DNA from: Lepeophtheirus salmonis
Lineage: Eukaryota > Arthropoda > Copepoda > Siphonostomatoida > Caligidae
Direction: 5' to 3'
NCBI RefSeq assembly: GCF_016086655.4
Contig: NC_052140.2
Location: 17,732,001 to 17,796,000, forward strand
Length of the DNA stretch: 64,000 nt
In this document: piece by piece, positions 31,859 through 45,800 of the stretch
Position numbering within the stretch: position 1 is the stretch's first letter
Layout of the letters: each line of letters opens with the position of its first letter
Position numbers and translations under genes: made by a program
Notes under the pieces: model-generated
Databases searched by the model: none
What the model saw: only the letters and a program-made list of their open reading frames with translations
Told to the model about the DNA's origin: nothing

Positions 31859-32947
31859 TATAAAGGTTATCATAATAAACTTTTTTATTGTGATTAAAAA
31901 AAAACCAACAAAAAAGTCAAAAAAAATTATTAATCATAAATTTGGTTGAGCTATATACTGAGAGGATTGTTACCTAGCAACTGATTATTTGGTATCTTTA
32001 CAATTTGTTGGATTGTCTTCAAAGCATGCGTAACTGTGGGAGAGTTGCCGTACACAATACCTGTTTAGGAGTAACTATGACGAACATAACCTCTATTTTT
32101 TTATTAATCAAACCCGGGGAATACCCATAAAATAATTCGTTCTTGGGTTTTTTCATTATTGTTCTGGAATAAATTAGGTACTTTAACATTCGATTCAAAT
32201 AGACGAACACAAGTTATGATTAACATTATTTTTTTGAATTTTTAAATTATTTGACCACCACCATTTAGTGTCCAAATGCGTCCGTGGAACGGGAAGGCTC
32301 ATACTAGTGAAAGTTACCATTTAAAAAAATATATATCCATCTAGCGTAGGGTCCTCAATCAAGAGAAGTGATCCCACGTCGTTACCTTTATTGCATCTAG
32401 CAACCGTTCCTCCAAACACAAAGAGAAAAAGAATCATAATCATCTAGCAATTAGCTAATTGAGACAATCATACCAATAGCTATTTATCTCGTTCTACTCC
32501 CAGACTATCATTGAGATATCATTTATCCCAAGTTTTTAAAAAGAATGGGCATATATATTTCATAATATTAAAATCCTACTTGGTATCTTATTCGATACTG
32601 TATTAAAATATTGGCTAGTAATATTTTATTAATAGCGCAACTTATGCACTTGTATTTCTATATGATAGCCAAAACTTCTTCATAGAACTAATAAGATGGT
32701 CAATATATATGAAAAGGGATCAATAAGAAATTGTAATTCCGTTCTTTTGGAAACGGAGCAGAAGTAGTATAATTTATTACTTCGTTTATTTGTGAAAAAG
32801 AATAAATTATGAAATACCAATGACGTATCAAGTGAGAGGACGTGATCGACAACTGACAAAAAAATGCATAGGGTATTTTTGTGTTAGCGAGGTAACGCCG
32901 TGCTCCCTAAAACCGGTTCTGGTTTCAACACAAACAATAATATTAGT
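31859..32947. other. Intergenic AT-rich sequence
   Basis: No gene recognised. Confidence 0.4.
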
Positions 32948-33186
32948 TCGATTTTTGGTGGAGCGTCGGGTAAAGTAGAGCTATGCCTCATTGTTCTGTG
33001 GACCCTTACATATTGCATGTATTGTTGTTGGTGGTTTTCTTATGGAGTATGATTTGCTTCTTTGCCAGAGACTCCCCCAAAAATGGACCTAAAGACTCAA
33101 CAACAAAAGACACAGACAATTTGGAAGGTTCCATGGGGCAATGAGGCATATTTTTAGCTTGACCATTGCTCCACCAAAAATTGACT
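32948..33186. mobile_element. Short inverted-repeat element
   Basis: TTCGATTTTTGGTGGAGC with ATGCCTCATTG on the left pairs with TGGGGCAATGAGGCAT and GCTCCACCAAAAATTGA on the right. The arms are about 48 bp and the loop is about 140 bp. No coding capacity; MITE or foldback remnant. Confidence 0.6.
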
Positions 33187-33904
33187 CATTGTCAACATGG
33201 TAGTAGTACAACATTATTACAAATTTGACAAAAATTGTACAAGTTTTGAATAAACTCAAAAATACATAGGACACAATATTTTATATTTTCCATTTTTATA
33301 TTCAATGCAGCTACAACAATTGAACTTTTCACATATTAATTTTAGAAAAAAAAAAAAAGAAGAGACATGATCTGAAAATTTGCGAATTTTACAACAATAA
33401 CTTAAGTAAGTAAAAGATGCATTCATTAACTTAATAACTCATTGAAAAATATATATAGATATATATATATAATGTGTGTGTGTTTGTATATAATTATATG
33501 CGTAGAAACTTTCTTCTCCACCTTCAATTATAATAATTAGAGTAGTTTTGTAGTAGTAATAATAGCCTTTGTCCTTGATTAAAAAATAATAAAATAAAAA
33601 TAAATCACAGTCACAGGAAACGACGACGACGAGAACTCAACAATGCCATGTGACACTGTTGGTATAGAGTTAGAGAAAACTGACCGAAGGGGGGTTGAAG
33701 GAGGGAGAGGGTGGGAAACGTGGGGAGTAATAATAATTAATTATAGAGTTGTAGTAGTTGTAATGATCATATCTTTAAAAATGTTTTAATGATGATGAAC
33801 ATCTATGAAGTCTGTTCAACATTTTCCTCTTCTTATTGTTGAATTGGTGTTGTGTTTTTGTATTAAAAGACTCTTTCATAAAAGTTAAATTGTTTATGCA
33901 TTTT
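33187..33904. other. osa: 3' flank and likely 3' UTR of osa
   Basis: AT-rich with short microsatellite-like TA/TG runs near 33455-33485. The part next to 33958 is probably 3' UTR of the minus-strand gene. On that strand an AATAAA lies at 33910-33905. Confidence 0.45.
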
Positions 33905-33910
33905 TTTATT
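33905..33910 (-). terminator. osa: Candidate polyadenylation signal of osa
   Basis: AATAAA on the minus strand, about 50 bases after the osa stop codon. Only a sequence match, and others could be used further downstream. Confidence 0.35.
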
Positions 33911-33957
33911 GTTTTAAAGGATGATGACGATGGTTGTTGCTTCTTCTTCCTCAACAA

Positions 33958-36084
33958 TCACTTATTCTCAACTGAAGAACACTTATTATTATTGTTAATA
34001 GTCGAAGTAACAATTGTTGGAGAACTTGTCTTTTCTGAAATAAAAGGAACAGGGGGGGAGGATGTTTTCCCAATGTTGAACAAAACATTTGAGAGAATTG
34101 CTTCAACACCTTGGTCCAAAATCTGACTCATTACTAGAGATAAAAGTCTTTGTTCCTGTCTTAAAAACAGCGGTATGTTGTCCGGATGTTGACTAAGATT
34201 ACTAAGCGTGGAAGCAGCCCGCCGCAACATATCAAGGCTTGTACCCATGGAATCAGGATTGTCTCTTAATGCATTCACTCCATGCTGTTGCGCTACGACC
34301 AATGCATTTTGTTCAGCTTGCTCTATAAATCCTAAAAGTAACCCTATGGTTGTATCAGCTGTAGCTATAGTTCGGGCAACACCGGAATTCGCTCCAGATA
34401 AATAATATAATAAATTAATGCTAAATTCTCTCAAAACTTGATCCTCGTAGCGGTAAAGTTTTTTAGCTAGTAGTCGGCACAGTTTCTCAATTCGTGAGTA
34501 GGGAGGAGTACTCAAGATTAAGTCCACGTTTGATTCCTGTAAACTAAGTTTGCACAGCGCTTCGATAGCTAATCTCTGTGGAGAGATCGGAGAATGAGGA
34601 CCAACATTGGGGAATGGGTCTTGAGCATAAGCAGATGAACTTATGGCCCATTCTAATAGACCGTCCAATAATGGGCGAACAATGACTTCGTCAAAATGCT
34701 TTAATTCCAAAGCACCGGCGATATTAGCGATGGATACCATGACATTTTCGCGTATAACATGCAAGTATTCCCACCACCATTCTGAGTCACCATTTAGAGA
34801 AGTGCATGATTCTCCTGTATCATCGTCTTCGCCTCGATCATAATTACGCTGTTTAACAGTCCTTAGAGGATGCCAATGATACAAAAGAAGAAGACGCCCA
34901 CAAATTGTTAAAAACGTGGCATTTTTACTTAGTTCATATTCGTTACCCGGTAGAAAACTGAGATTCCTGAGTATGGTAGATATACATAATGACCTTTTCC
35001 CAATAGAATCCTGGGAATCAGACGTTAGCAATAAGCTAGGCTCGTCTCTCATATAGTTTTCATCTTCCAAATTTTTAGTTGTCCAACGCGTTCGAGCTTC
35101 ATTAGGATCCCGGAAAACGATTCCTGTAACTCGCTTAATTCGATCAATTATATCCTCGTCTTCTTCTTTAGGATGATCCTGACCATCTTCTACATCACTA
35201 TTTTGAGTTTCTCCATTTAATGTTATAGGAGATGGTTCCTCAGGTCGGGGTAGTGGTAGTGGCTGTGGTGGTGCAGGTGGTGACGAGGATTGAAGAGGTT
35301 TTTTAGTAGATAAATCTTTTAAAACACGAACAAAAGGAACCAATCCGAGATCTCCAGAAGCATAGTGGGTGATTATATGTTTTGTAGTATTTCCACCTCC
35401 TTGTCTCCAGTGTTCATACCCATTTATATCGTAAGAGCTCCTTTCAGACAAATCCCAAATACGATCTTCATCTGTCACAAAAATTTCTTCATCTTTCTTA
35501 TCAACAGAATATTCACCACTGTCTTCTAAGCCAAACCGTGGCTTTTTTGTATAATTAAAACCCGTTAAAATTTGGACTTTGTCATCCAATTCAATATTTT
35601 TAGCTATTCCCAATTCCATATCCATAGAGCCTTCATCACTACACGCACTCATCACCTTTTCACCATCAACTCCATCTTCCTTCCTTTTATGCACAGTCGA
35701 TAAATAATCGATGGAAACCTGGTGACCTCTTTTTCGAACTTGTTGTCGGCAAGTCGAATCCTCCAACTCGAGATCGTCTGTAATATTAAACATTGAGAGC
35801 AAAGAAGATCTCCAATGCTCTAAAATAGCCTCCAGTAATCCTGGCATATTACTAAGTCCAAAATAAGTAAAAGCATTGTCGTCATAAAGAAGAATATTTA
35901 AAGCATCTAGTGCCCAAGTTGACTCCATCAACAGTCCCGATTTAAGAGTCATAACTAATCTCCAACCATCGACAGGCTGAATGTCTGTTTTATTGTACTT
36001 GCGTCTTTTTATCAATAATGGTTGAGTAGCTTCTACACAACCAGGAGGAAATAAAAGTTCCCGTCCTCTTCCACCAGGAAACCC
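33958..36084 (-). CDS. osa: osa last exon, BAF250 C-terminal region
   Basis: Acceptor TTTTTTTTAG|GGG, stop TGA at 33960-33958. The exon begins GFPGGRGRELLFPPGCVEAT, matching the conserved FPPGSVEATQP block of ARID1A/B. It continues with GWRLVMTLKSGLLMESTWAL and NILLYDDNAFTYFGLS, WRQGGGNTTKHI, ISTILRNLSFLPGNEYELSK, WWWEYLHVIRENVMVSIANI, AQDPFPNVGPHSPISPQRLA, NVDLILSTPPYSRIEKLC, DMLRRAASTLSNLS and ends near SNVLFNIGK. This is the armadillo-like C-terminal core that docks on the BAF complex. A short acidic, Ser-rich linker (EDGQDHPKEEDEDIID) separates the two halves, and a Ser/Asn tail closes the protein. Confidence 0.97.
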   Translation of the reverse strand, partial: GFPGGRGRELLFPPGCVEATQPLLIKRRKYNKTDIQPVDGWRLVMTLKSGLLMESTWALDALNILLYDDNAFTYFGLSNMPGLLEAILEHWRSSLLSMFNITDDLELEDSTCRQQVRKRGHQVSIDYLSTVHKRKEDGVDGEKVMSACSDEGSMDMELGIAKNIELDDKVQILTGFNYTKKPRFGLEDSGEYSVDKKDEEIFVTDEDRIWDLSERSSYDINGYEHWRQGGGNTTKHIITHYASGDLGLVPFVRVLKDLSTKKPLQSSSPPAPPQPLPLPRPEEPSPITLNGETQNSDVEDGQDHPKEEDEDIIDRIKRVTGIVFRDPNEARTRWTTKNLEDENYMRDEPSLLLTSDSQDSIGKRSLCISTILRNLSFLPGNEYELSKNATFLTICGRLLLLYHWHPLRTVKQRNYDRGEDDDTGESCTSLNGDSEWWWEYLHVIRENVMVSIANIAGALELKHFDEVIVRPLLDGLLEWAISSSAYAQDPFPNVGPHSPISPQRLAIEALCKLSLQESNVDLILSTPPYSRIEKLCRLLAKKLYRYEDQVLREFSINLLYYLSGANSGVARTIATADTTIGLLLGFIEQAEQNALVVAQQHGVNALRDNPDSMGTSLDMLRRAASTLSNLSQHPDNIPLFLRQEQRLLSLVMSQILDQGVEAILSNVLFNIGKTSSPPVPFISEKTSSPTIVTSTINNNNKCSSVENK

Positions 36085-39000
36085 CTAAAAAAAAATTATA
36101 TTAGCCATTATGCTCAAAATTAATTACTGCTATTAAAAAAAAAAACCAAATCTTACAGGTCTAACGTTCGACTGAGAGTAACTTCCAGGAGGTCCAGTAG
36201 GTCGCATTTCGGGTCTAAACGGAGCCCTCATTCCTGGTCTCATCATCGCATTATTCCAAGGAGGGCCATTTGGTTGATTATTATATATATAACCGGATGC
36301 CATAGGAGGTCTCTCAGGGCCCCAAGGACCGGGACCTCTAGGCGCTCCAGCAGGAGGCCCTCCACTATTGTTAGGATTATTACTCCAGTTATTTCTATCA
36401 GGAGCTCCAGAAGAGTTATAAGGAGGGCCAGGATATCTATTTTGCCATCCTGGTTGTCCACCTAACAATAAAAAATAATATTACATCGTATTCATTCAGG
36501 ATAAAGAATAATAAAACAACATACCTGGCGGATACATAGGAGGACGTTGTCCACGATAAGGAATATATCCAGGCCTTGGACCTGAATTTGCCGTGGGTAT
36601 AGGAGATCCAGTTGACGGTGGATTAGACTTAATAGGTCCAAAATGTCCAGGTTGGCTTGCAGTGGGAGGCGGCCCTGAGCCAGGGTAAGGCTGAAAAAAA
36701 TGAGGTACATTTCAATTGACATTGATCCAATTAATGAAAAGGATGCCTACACAAAGATTTACTTAAACTGCATTACTGAAAATGTAATCACTAAGTAGGT
36801 TTACATCATTAAGTAGTAGGTGGGATAATCATATAAATACAAAATTATAAGGGATGTACCGATACCAAAATTTAAGTCAATTCCGATTATTTAATCAAAA
36901 TGATTTTTTTTTTTTTTTATGTTGAACTTTCTACTACATAAATATATCAATCAAAGTTATGATTATAATTAGTTGTAAATAATTTTAATTTGAAGTTTAA
37001 AAAGGTGAATTCCTCTCGGTGCTCAGGAGTCAATTTATTCATAGTTTGCTAATATGAATTACTCGCATTACTGAGTAGTCTTTCCACTTTCAATGGATAA
37101 AGGTGGGCATGATGGGATTTTTGGTTCCTTCACGGCCGAATATGGCTCAAAATCAAACGTGATTTTTTTAAAGGTTTTAAAGACCAAACCTGGATCTGTT
37201 GAAGGATGTAAATATCATTTTCGTGTTTTACAACTTGCGATAAAAATAATAACCTGATTTTAGACCGGGAATATATCATAATATGAATTTAGTTATTAAG
37301 TTACATTATTACACTTCTTATATGTTGAAATAAAAATTGAAGAAAAATATAGTTTTATCCGGGCCCCTAGACTAAAAGTTAGGTTAATCTATAATATGAT
37401 CATCACATCTTCTTATTGGTTAACTATTTGAAATAATAAAATTGAAAAATTTAGATTTTTTTTCTTCTTAAATTAGAATGCTTAGACATCGGTGGAATCA
37501 GCAGGATTGAGCAGATTCAGATACATCGGTACACCCCTAAAAATTAAGAATAATTATAATAGCAAGTATTACTATGCCTGAAGTAAGATATCACTGCTTA
37601 GATATATAAAAATGTCCAATCTGGTCAAATAAAAAAAAACGAGTTTTGTTCATCTTGTAAGGTTTTTAATAAGAATTTTGTCATTACTCGTATAATTGGT
37701 GCTTTTATTAATGTAATAAAGCGTTATCTGGCCATTCTTTTATTATTTATTAAAAATAACATATATTGTATTTTGCCTCTTTTGAATAAGAGATACAAAC
37801 ATTTCCTTCTAAGGCAGTGATATAGAGAACAAGGGGGATAAATGATTGATAATTATAATTGCATTATATGTAGCTACAATTAATTAAAAATAAATAAAAC
37901 AACCAAAGTTTTAAGTAATACAAATGTGAATATTAGCACAAGCATAACCACGTGCAAAATATAGTACTAAAAGGAAGGGTTTTGCTGGAACATACTTTTT
38001 GGGAAGGATTATTTGGTGACTCAAAGCTCGAAGAATAAGACAATGAAGAAGAGGAGGAGGAAGAAGAAGAGGGATGAAGTATGGCGGAAGAAGGGACCTG
38101 CTGGTTTACTCTTAAAATAACAGGCCTTCCGCTTTGAAGTTCAGGCTAAACAAAAATAAAAATATGGTTTGTATATATATAAAAGAGAGAGAGAGAATAA
38201 GGGGGGTGAAAAAACAGAAAATAATACGTAAAAACGAAAAAAAGAATAGAAGTATAGTGCAGTATTAAGAGGGTTATATATTAATCCATTAGAGCAGAGA
38301 TAAATTTGAACATCATTTACATAGATTGAAAGGATATTTATTTGTTTTAAATTTAAAAAAATGGATAATTGGCCGATTCTTTTTTAGGCCAAGGATAATT
38401 TGGCAAATATATGAAGAATACCTATTTATCATACTATTATTTTAAATTGAATTGAAATATACAATCGTATAATTCAATATATTAAATATCATATTTCGGC
38501 CAAATAGTCCTTCGGCGAAATGAACGTTCGCCTAAATGTACATTCGGCAAGTTGTCAACTCACGATAAGTACTATTACGTCAGCCCTTTTTTATTCGGTC
38601 CAGTCTCATCAATCTTTGGGACCATAACTTCTAACTACCAGTTGTGATGGATAGGTCTAAAAAAAACTAAAAAGACTTGCAGTCCTATTAGTCCGGGCCA
38701 TATCAGATTTATCAGTCCTATGACCGGTCTTTTATGGAAACTACAACAGTTGAAATTACGTAATTCCTAACTCCATCATATCAGTTGGGAAGTTTTAACA
38801 CAACCTCTTTCAAAGGACAAAATATCTTAAGTTAAAAGTAGGTGTTTGACCAGAATGTTATTTCGTAGCTCTGATATTCTTCAATCGTTGAAGAAAGTGG
38901 AGGATCAACAGAGCTTTCTTGTAGGTCTAAAGGGAAGTGAGTAATGATACTAGCAGATTGAACTGTGAGATCTGGAACGATCTCTTCTTTAGCGGTTCAT

Positions 39001-39854
39001 TGGTAAAAAAGATAGGACCGATTAAAAAAAGACTGAGGAGACTGATTAGGAAATCAGTTCTAGGACCAATCCAACACAAACCATAAGTACTAGAACTGAT
39101 TAAAAAAAAGAAGAAATACAGTTAAATGACGTCATCAAGGACCGACACAACACTACTCATAAGTATCAAAATTTGTACACATACTCCATGAATATTATCA
39201 TGTAATAAAGTAACATATAAGAGGTATGCCTGAAAGCGAAGAAAATAGACAGATGAGGCTATTAATTGTTTTCCAAATTAGATACAATTTCATAACACCT
39301 CTTTCTATTGAAATGAAAAAGTATATTCACGTTTTCATGCTCACCATTTTTGAATGGACTCTTATAAATAAAGCTACAAATATCAATTTTAATATATGAA
39401 CAATATTAAAATAAGGTTGTTATCTAAATCATTTTGAGCATCATCTTTAGACTAAGCTCAACAAAAAAAAAAATATTCATGGAGATATTTAAATTAATTT
39501 AAATACTGGCTTATTGAACTACACCATCAGCTCTAATGGGTGAATATATATTTTGAGACACAAACACTGTGTGTGAACACATACTTGAGGCGTTGGGACA
39601 GCGGGTGATGAACTCGGAGGCGGCTTCTGTACACTGGGTGTGGGTGGCGTTGATCCACTATTCATAGGTGCTACACCACTACCACTAGTCGGTTTTTGCT
39701 ATAAAATAACTATTGTCAGACAAAACATCACGCACATACACACATATATATAAATGAATGTTCAGGATAATAGAGGTACATATTATATGTATGAGAAAAT
39801 ACAGTAAACCCTTGAGATACGTGTTTAATTCTTTACTAGAATCTAGAACTCGTA

Positions 39855-39894
<40 letters not shown>

Positions 39895-42800
39895 ACCGAA
39901 TAAATTAATGCAAACCTTTGCTCGTATCTCAAGTCATTATTACTGTATGAACAGAAGTAGTAGTCTATTCTACAAATAAATCCGCATTTTCCCGAACATT
40001 TAAAGTTGTGTTATAAAAAGTAATTAAAAAACTAGCACACCACTCAATTTTTTGTTATTGAATTCACAAATGTGACAATGTGAATATGATGGGCATACCT
40101 GATATTGATCATTGGATGGTGGTGGTGGATAACCCTGAGGAGTGTATGCAACACTATTTTGTTGAGTTGTAGGAGGAGCAACAGACGAAGGGGGTGCTTG
40201 AGGAGGGGGATAAGGACCACGCGGCCCATAACTATTAGGTGGTGGCGGATTGTTATTCCATCCTGGAGGTGTTACTGAGCTTCCCCGGCCATAAGTATCA
40301 CTACTCACTCCGCTCGAGGAAGATACATTATTGATGGAAGCACTAGAGGATGGAGGAGTCCCAGAGGGTGGAGGAGCAGTACCATTAGGATGTTGAGGCC
40401 CTATATAGTTGCCTTGTGGAGGCCACCCTGGTCTTGGTGGAGGGTATCCAGTAGGGGGATAGCCACTCCCAGTGTGAGGATATCCTTCAGGTCCTGAATG
40501 TCTCGGTGGAGGATATCCTCCGTACCCGGAGTTTGGTGGAGGGGGACCTTGAGGTGGATATCCACTAGGCCCAAGACCTGAATTTAAAAGATAATAACCG
40601 TACATTTAGTAAATTATACTTATAATGGGAGAGGGAAAACACAATCAACGGTTTTTTAACACTCATCAACATCAAAAAGTAATATAAATATCATAACAAT
40701 AGAGCGTTTGCATCTGACTTTAGCATTGTTATTGACGGCCATTTTGAGGACCTAAAAACCAAGTTGTGTAATAATGAAAGCCCTTGTTTCATTATTAATA
40801 AAGAAGACTAATTATCTATTGGCTGCTAAAATGGATCCAACAAATAAAATGAATAAAATCTTAAGGTCGTATCAAAAATATGTCCCTCTAATGCCTAATT
40901 ATATTACACATAAGATCCTTTTAACATGTATATGTTAAAAATATGTAATTACAATTGTTGTAGAATCTTATTTCCGTATTGTAGCCAAAAAATTAATTAT
41001 TACTATATAGAAGGAATAGTACTTCCTTTTTACACTATCCCTAATCGATTCCAAAAAATAATAATTGTACAATTCTAGCCATTACATAGAGATTTTCAGT
41101 ACATATTAATTTGATTTAATTAAAATATCAGTGTTTATAAAGACCTGAGGTATTTATCTATTTATTCTTAGACCCATTTGATGGACTTTCATTCAAAATG
41201 TCTTAGAAAAAGACCATTTTATAGTGTAAAAATACCAACTTTGAGCCCTAAAATGGCGTCGCCTTTAATTATGATGCAATTTATGACGTCAGTGAAAACG
41301 TTCTATATATACTAAAAAAGGTGAAAAGTTATATTAAGAAATAATTTAAAAATTAAGTGTATGTCGGCCGTAGGATAAACTACAAACCCCGCAAATACGT
41401 AGAACGTAATCCGGAATAACCAAATATTAATAAGTCATTAAAAACTTATTTGAATTGTATTTTCGCAGGAAAATGGGAAAGTAAAAAGTAGTAGTACATT
41501 TATTATTATTATAAAACCCTTCTCTACTATGTTTGGCATAATATTTGGTAAGTATCAAACTTGAAGAAAAAGAGGGGCGGCAGTAAGTATTTTAACAGTG
41601 ACAACAAAGTATAGATGTATTAATAGAATTGTAAATCATAAGCATTTTCGGTATGTAAAAATAAACCAATGAGCAACATGGTAACCCTGACAATTTGTAG
41701 AGTGTTTGTTTGGAGAGGAGCTTAGTTGTCATGACGTCTTATTAGATTAGGAAGTAAATAAACACAAATCCAACTTATATACAACAATATATCTAATAAT
41801 TATAATCCAAGTCCAATAAGGACTTACCTTAACAAATCATTAGTCTTACTCTGTCTTTCATGAGCATTTCCTTCGCAAGAACTAAAGAATAATGTAACAG
41901 TTTTGGAAATTTAAAAAAAAATGCTTTAAATACTACAAAAAAAAAAAAAAAAAAAAAAAAAACAGGCACGCTCCAAAATCCTTAGGATTTACAATTCTAC
42001 GTATTAAACACATAAAAATGCACCATCCATTAGTGTTGAATCGGTCTTTAAAAAATTATAAATACTACAGGCCTCTCAATTCCAGTCCTGATTAATTTTG
42101 ACCGATCTTTTTTGTTCTTTTACCTATATTATGTCATTTAAGCTGATGGTTGAGATTTCATTTATAGCTGCATCTAATTTATAACAATGACATTGGTTCA
42201 TAATAAGGTTTTTTTTTATTAATATCTCAAGCATTATATGAACTAGCTATCCTTCATTATTTTCTTCAATCCTAGGACCGCTGAACTGAAGGACCACCAA
42301 CTAATCGGTGCTAGAGCTATTGAATGAGAGAAAAAGATTGTACCAATTAGAAAAAAAGAGTTTAACGTCCTAGGACCGATCCAACACTACCACTACAGAT
42401 GTATTTGTGTTGAAAACAACTCTGAATTAACGTAATTTAAGAAACATAGAGATAAGTTATAAAAATAAGACCGGTTCAAAAATTACGAACTGAAAAATCT
42501 TCAAATAGATTTTCCCAAATATTAATATAAAACAAAATTGTTTTTATACATATACATTTTTTGAAACAGCCACCAAAACATCAAGATTGTAGAGTATTAG
42601 TGTCCAATCCACAAATAAAAAACTTGTTTATAATATAAATAAAAATATACTTCCAAAAAGAGTGCGGCCATCTAATAAATAATGCAATAAACAACATATT
42701 AAGTAAAATTAAACGAGTCAGTTGCTTTAGTAAATCCATATCTGATTGGATGCATTTAGTCTCGATTGAAATGGAGATAGAGAGGGAGACTAGTAGTTAT

Positions 42801-45800
42801 ATGTAGATTCACGCACTCCGAAAGAAATAAAAAGTAACTTCAAACTCAGAAAATTATTAAAGCTAATCTATTGAAATTAAAACATCAAATTACACCACAG
42901 ATAAAATATGCGAAAAAATACCTGGCCGGTATTGATTATTGTAGGTGGCAGAATCATCAAACGGATTTACAAGTCGAATTGGTTCTTTTTGATGAATTGG
43001 GATTCCTACAACCGTTAAAGTAACGATTACTTATCACCTTATTATTATGTACTCAAAATGGATTGTTTATTAGATAATTATGTGAGTGAGTGTGTGTGTA
43101 TTCTACACAAATTTTTCCATATTTTTTAGTGTTGGATTCAAGTATTACTGTAACTCGAATGATCAAATCTCGAATTTAGAACTCACCCCCAAAATATTAT
43201 TGGAAAAACTTGAAAAAGTCGTAAATATAGTTGAAATTATATTGAAAAAAATAAATACCTAGAATTGGAAGTGATGCGGCTGAGATTATGTTAATGACTA
43301 TACAACAAGACAACTTCAGTTAATTGAATTCGTGTTTTTTTGTAATTATGTCGATGGACAAAGTCCTTTGAAAAAAAATTCCTATTATACAAATAAATAT
43401 TTTCAAAAACTTACAACATTAATTCTCATTGACTGCTCTATAGATATGGTAAAACGCACTTAATTGCTTAACCTTAGATGTTATCAATATTTTTTACACA
43501 AATTATATTTGACTCAATGATAAGTAAATCGCACTCGGCTCGATTCAATTGCTCGAATTAGACAGTGTATTTCTCGAATCCAACACTAATATTTTATAAT
43601 ATTGATATTAATTAAAACATTATTAAGATCTTTTTCCTCAATAACAACAAAATTTGTTAGTAAGGTAGCACTAGGTTGGCTGACCGGGCAAACAGAGTAA
43701 GGGCTTTCTCTGTTAATAAATACACATTTTACAGTTTATAATAATAATAAAAAAAAACAGAGACGCTATTTAATTTTGCAATACTTGAGATATTGTGGGA
43801 AATTATAAGTCCTAACCATCGAGAGACAGAGAGAAAGAAAGAAACTAATAATAAAAATAAACAGCCATACCTGGATGAGGTGGAGGTCTATCTCCAGAAA
43901 CATTAGGTGGATAACTACTATAACTATTGGGTCCATTTCCTCCGGGTCCTACTGGATAAGATCCTGGATATCCTTCTTGAGAATTTGTGCCAGATCCAGA
44001 GTATGAATCTCGAGAGTCCTGGGATCCTGGAGAAGGTACAGGAGGGGGATGCGACGGATTAGAGGCATTTTTTCCCTTCTTCTTTCCAGATGCCTCAACT
44101 TGTGCCAGAATTGGACCTGGATCGATTCCTCCTCGATCAAAGTAACATTCAAAGGGAAGTAAATTTTTTCCGTAGTGTTTTTTTAAAGTATAGGCTCCAC
44201 TTGATGAGGCTGCAATACCCAATTGCGAAGCAATATCTTTCCAAGATTTATTACGATTACACTGGAAGGAGGAGAAAAGCTCTTAAGTAACTTAGGACGA
44301 AAAATTGATACAAAATAACAAAGATTAACGAATAGAAAATACATCAATAAGCAACATCTAGAGATAAAAAGACAGAAGCATACCTCAATGTAACCTCCTC
44401 GATCCCTCGTGTAGATATATAACTTATAGAGGTCTAATGGATTTTTTGAAATAGTTGGGCACTGTGTGATAGGAGTGCCTTTCTCTTCCATAAAGGCCAA
44501 TAACCTTTCTAACCAAGGTCTTCTCCCTGGATCATCGTCCAATTCAAAAAGACGGGTCAAACTATCCGAACCTCGAGACTGTTTTTGAACAAAAACGACA
44601 TCAGAGTAAATTAAGAAAATATAACAACAAAATAATGCATAAAAATAACAAGGAGAGCGTTGTTTTACATTGCATTACATCAGTAGTTTAAGAAATATAA
44701 AACAAACATAAGTGTAATTTTTAAAGGTAAATCTGATTTCAAAATGTATCTAAATGAAAGTAACTATGACACTTAATTTTGTCTCATAAAAGATATATGC
44801 ATTGGAAAAGAATATTTAAAGCATTATTATAATTTGTAACTTATAAAAATCACGAATTCGTTTGAATGAAAAAAAAAAAAAGGAAAAGTGAAGTGAAGTG
44901 AAGGGGTCTAATATAATATAATTAGATAAATGATGGCAAGAAAAATATTAATTAAACTGTTCCTTTTTGCATATAGATAGAAAAATTTCAGTTAAAAGAA
45001 ACTGATTCTGTTTTAAATATTTTTTCCCAAATAAACAAAAAAAATTGTATTAAGTCTTTTAAAACATCTAGTAGTAGCATTGACCAATTAAAATATTTAA
45101 CTATGATGATCCCCATAAGGAAAGAATGTTATTCCATTCATGCATAATATTTATAAATAAATAACTCAACATCAAATGAACCAAATGGTGACTCAATAAA
45201 ATAAGTCACAATTAAATCCATTCCTATTTAAACTATTAAGTCACTATTAATGATAAAGTAAGTTAAGAATTTTTTTCCATCTTAAGATTTTACGACAACG
45301 ACATGAAAAAAAAAATCTTAAATTTGTTTAGCACTACCAAAGTCCACTTATGTGCTTAAGAAATAATTTTAAGAATGCAATGGGTATTACCGTAGGTGCA
45401 GATACAGGACTCGCCGCAGTTCTTTGCCAACCAGGACTAACCATATCACGGGGATATCCACTTTCGTGACTGGTCGACCCCATACTAGCAGCGCCAGGAG
45501 AGCGTGCTCCACTGTGTGGGCTGCCGGGAGGAGGTGGAAAACCACCAGAGACGTTCATGAAATTGTGTGGACCCTTAGGGGTTTGACGTCCTCCATCTGA
45601 GCGATCCGACGACTGAGATAATGTAGATTGTTGAGACGTATCATCATGAACAGGAATACCATCTGAACTTGCAGATGTTGCAACAGGTGACGTAACTGGA
45701 GGGGCTTGACTGTGACCACTATTGTTGGTGGCTGTTAAGTAAAAGTAAAAGAAATGTTACAAAAAAATATATATATATAAAACTTAATCTATGAAAGAAT

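Larger units (their letters stand above)
40578..42921. other. osa: osa intron with MITE copies
   Basis: Holds a partial reversed MITE-A (41650-41790), a poly-A tract at 41938-41962 and a MITE-B (42031-42389). Elsewhere AT-rich with no gene. Confidence 0.6.

Noticed and set aside
33836..34843. Plus-strand frames overlapping the last osa exon
   Set aside because: They are the antisense of a strongly conserved coding exon.
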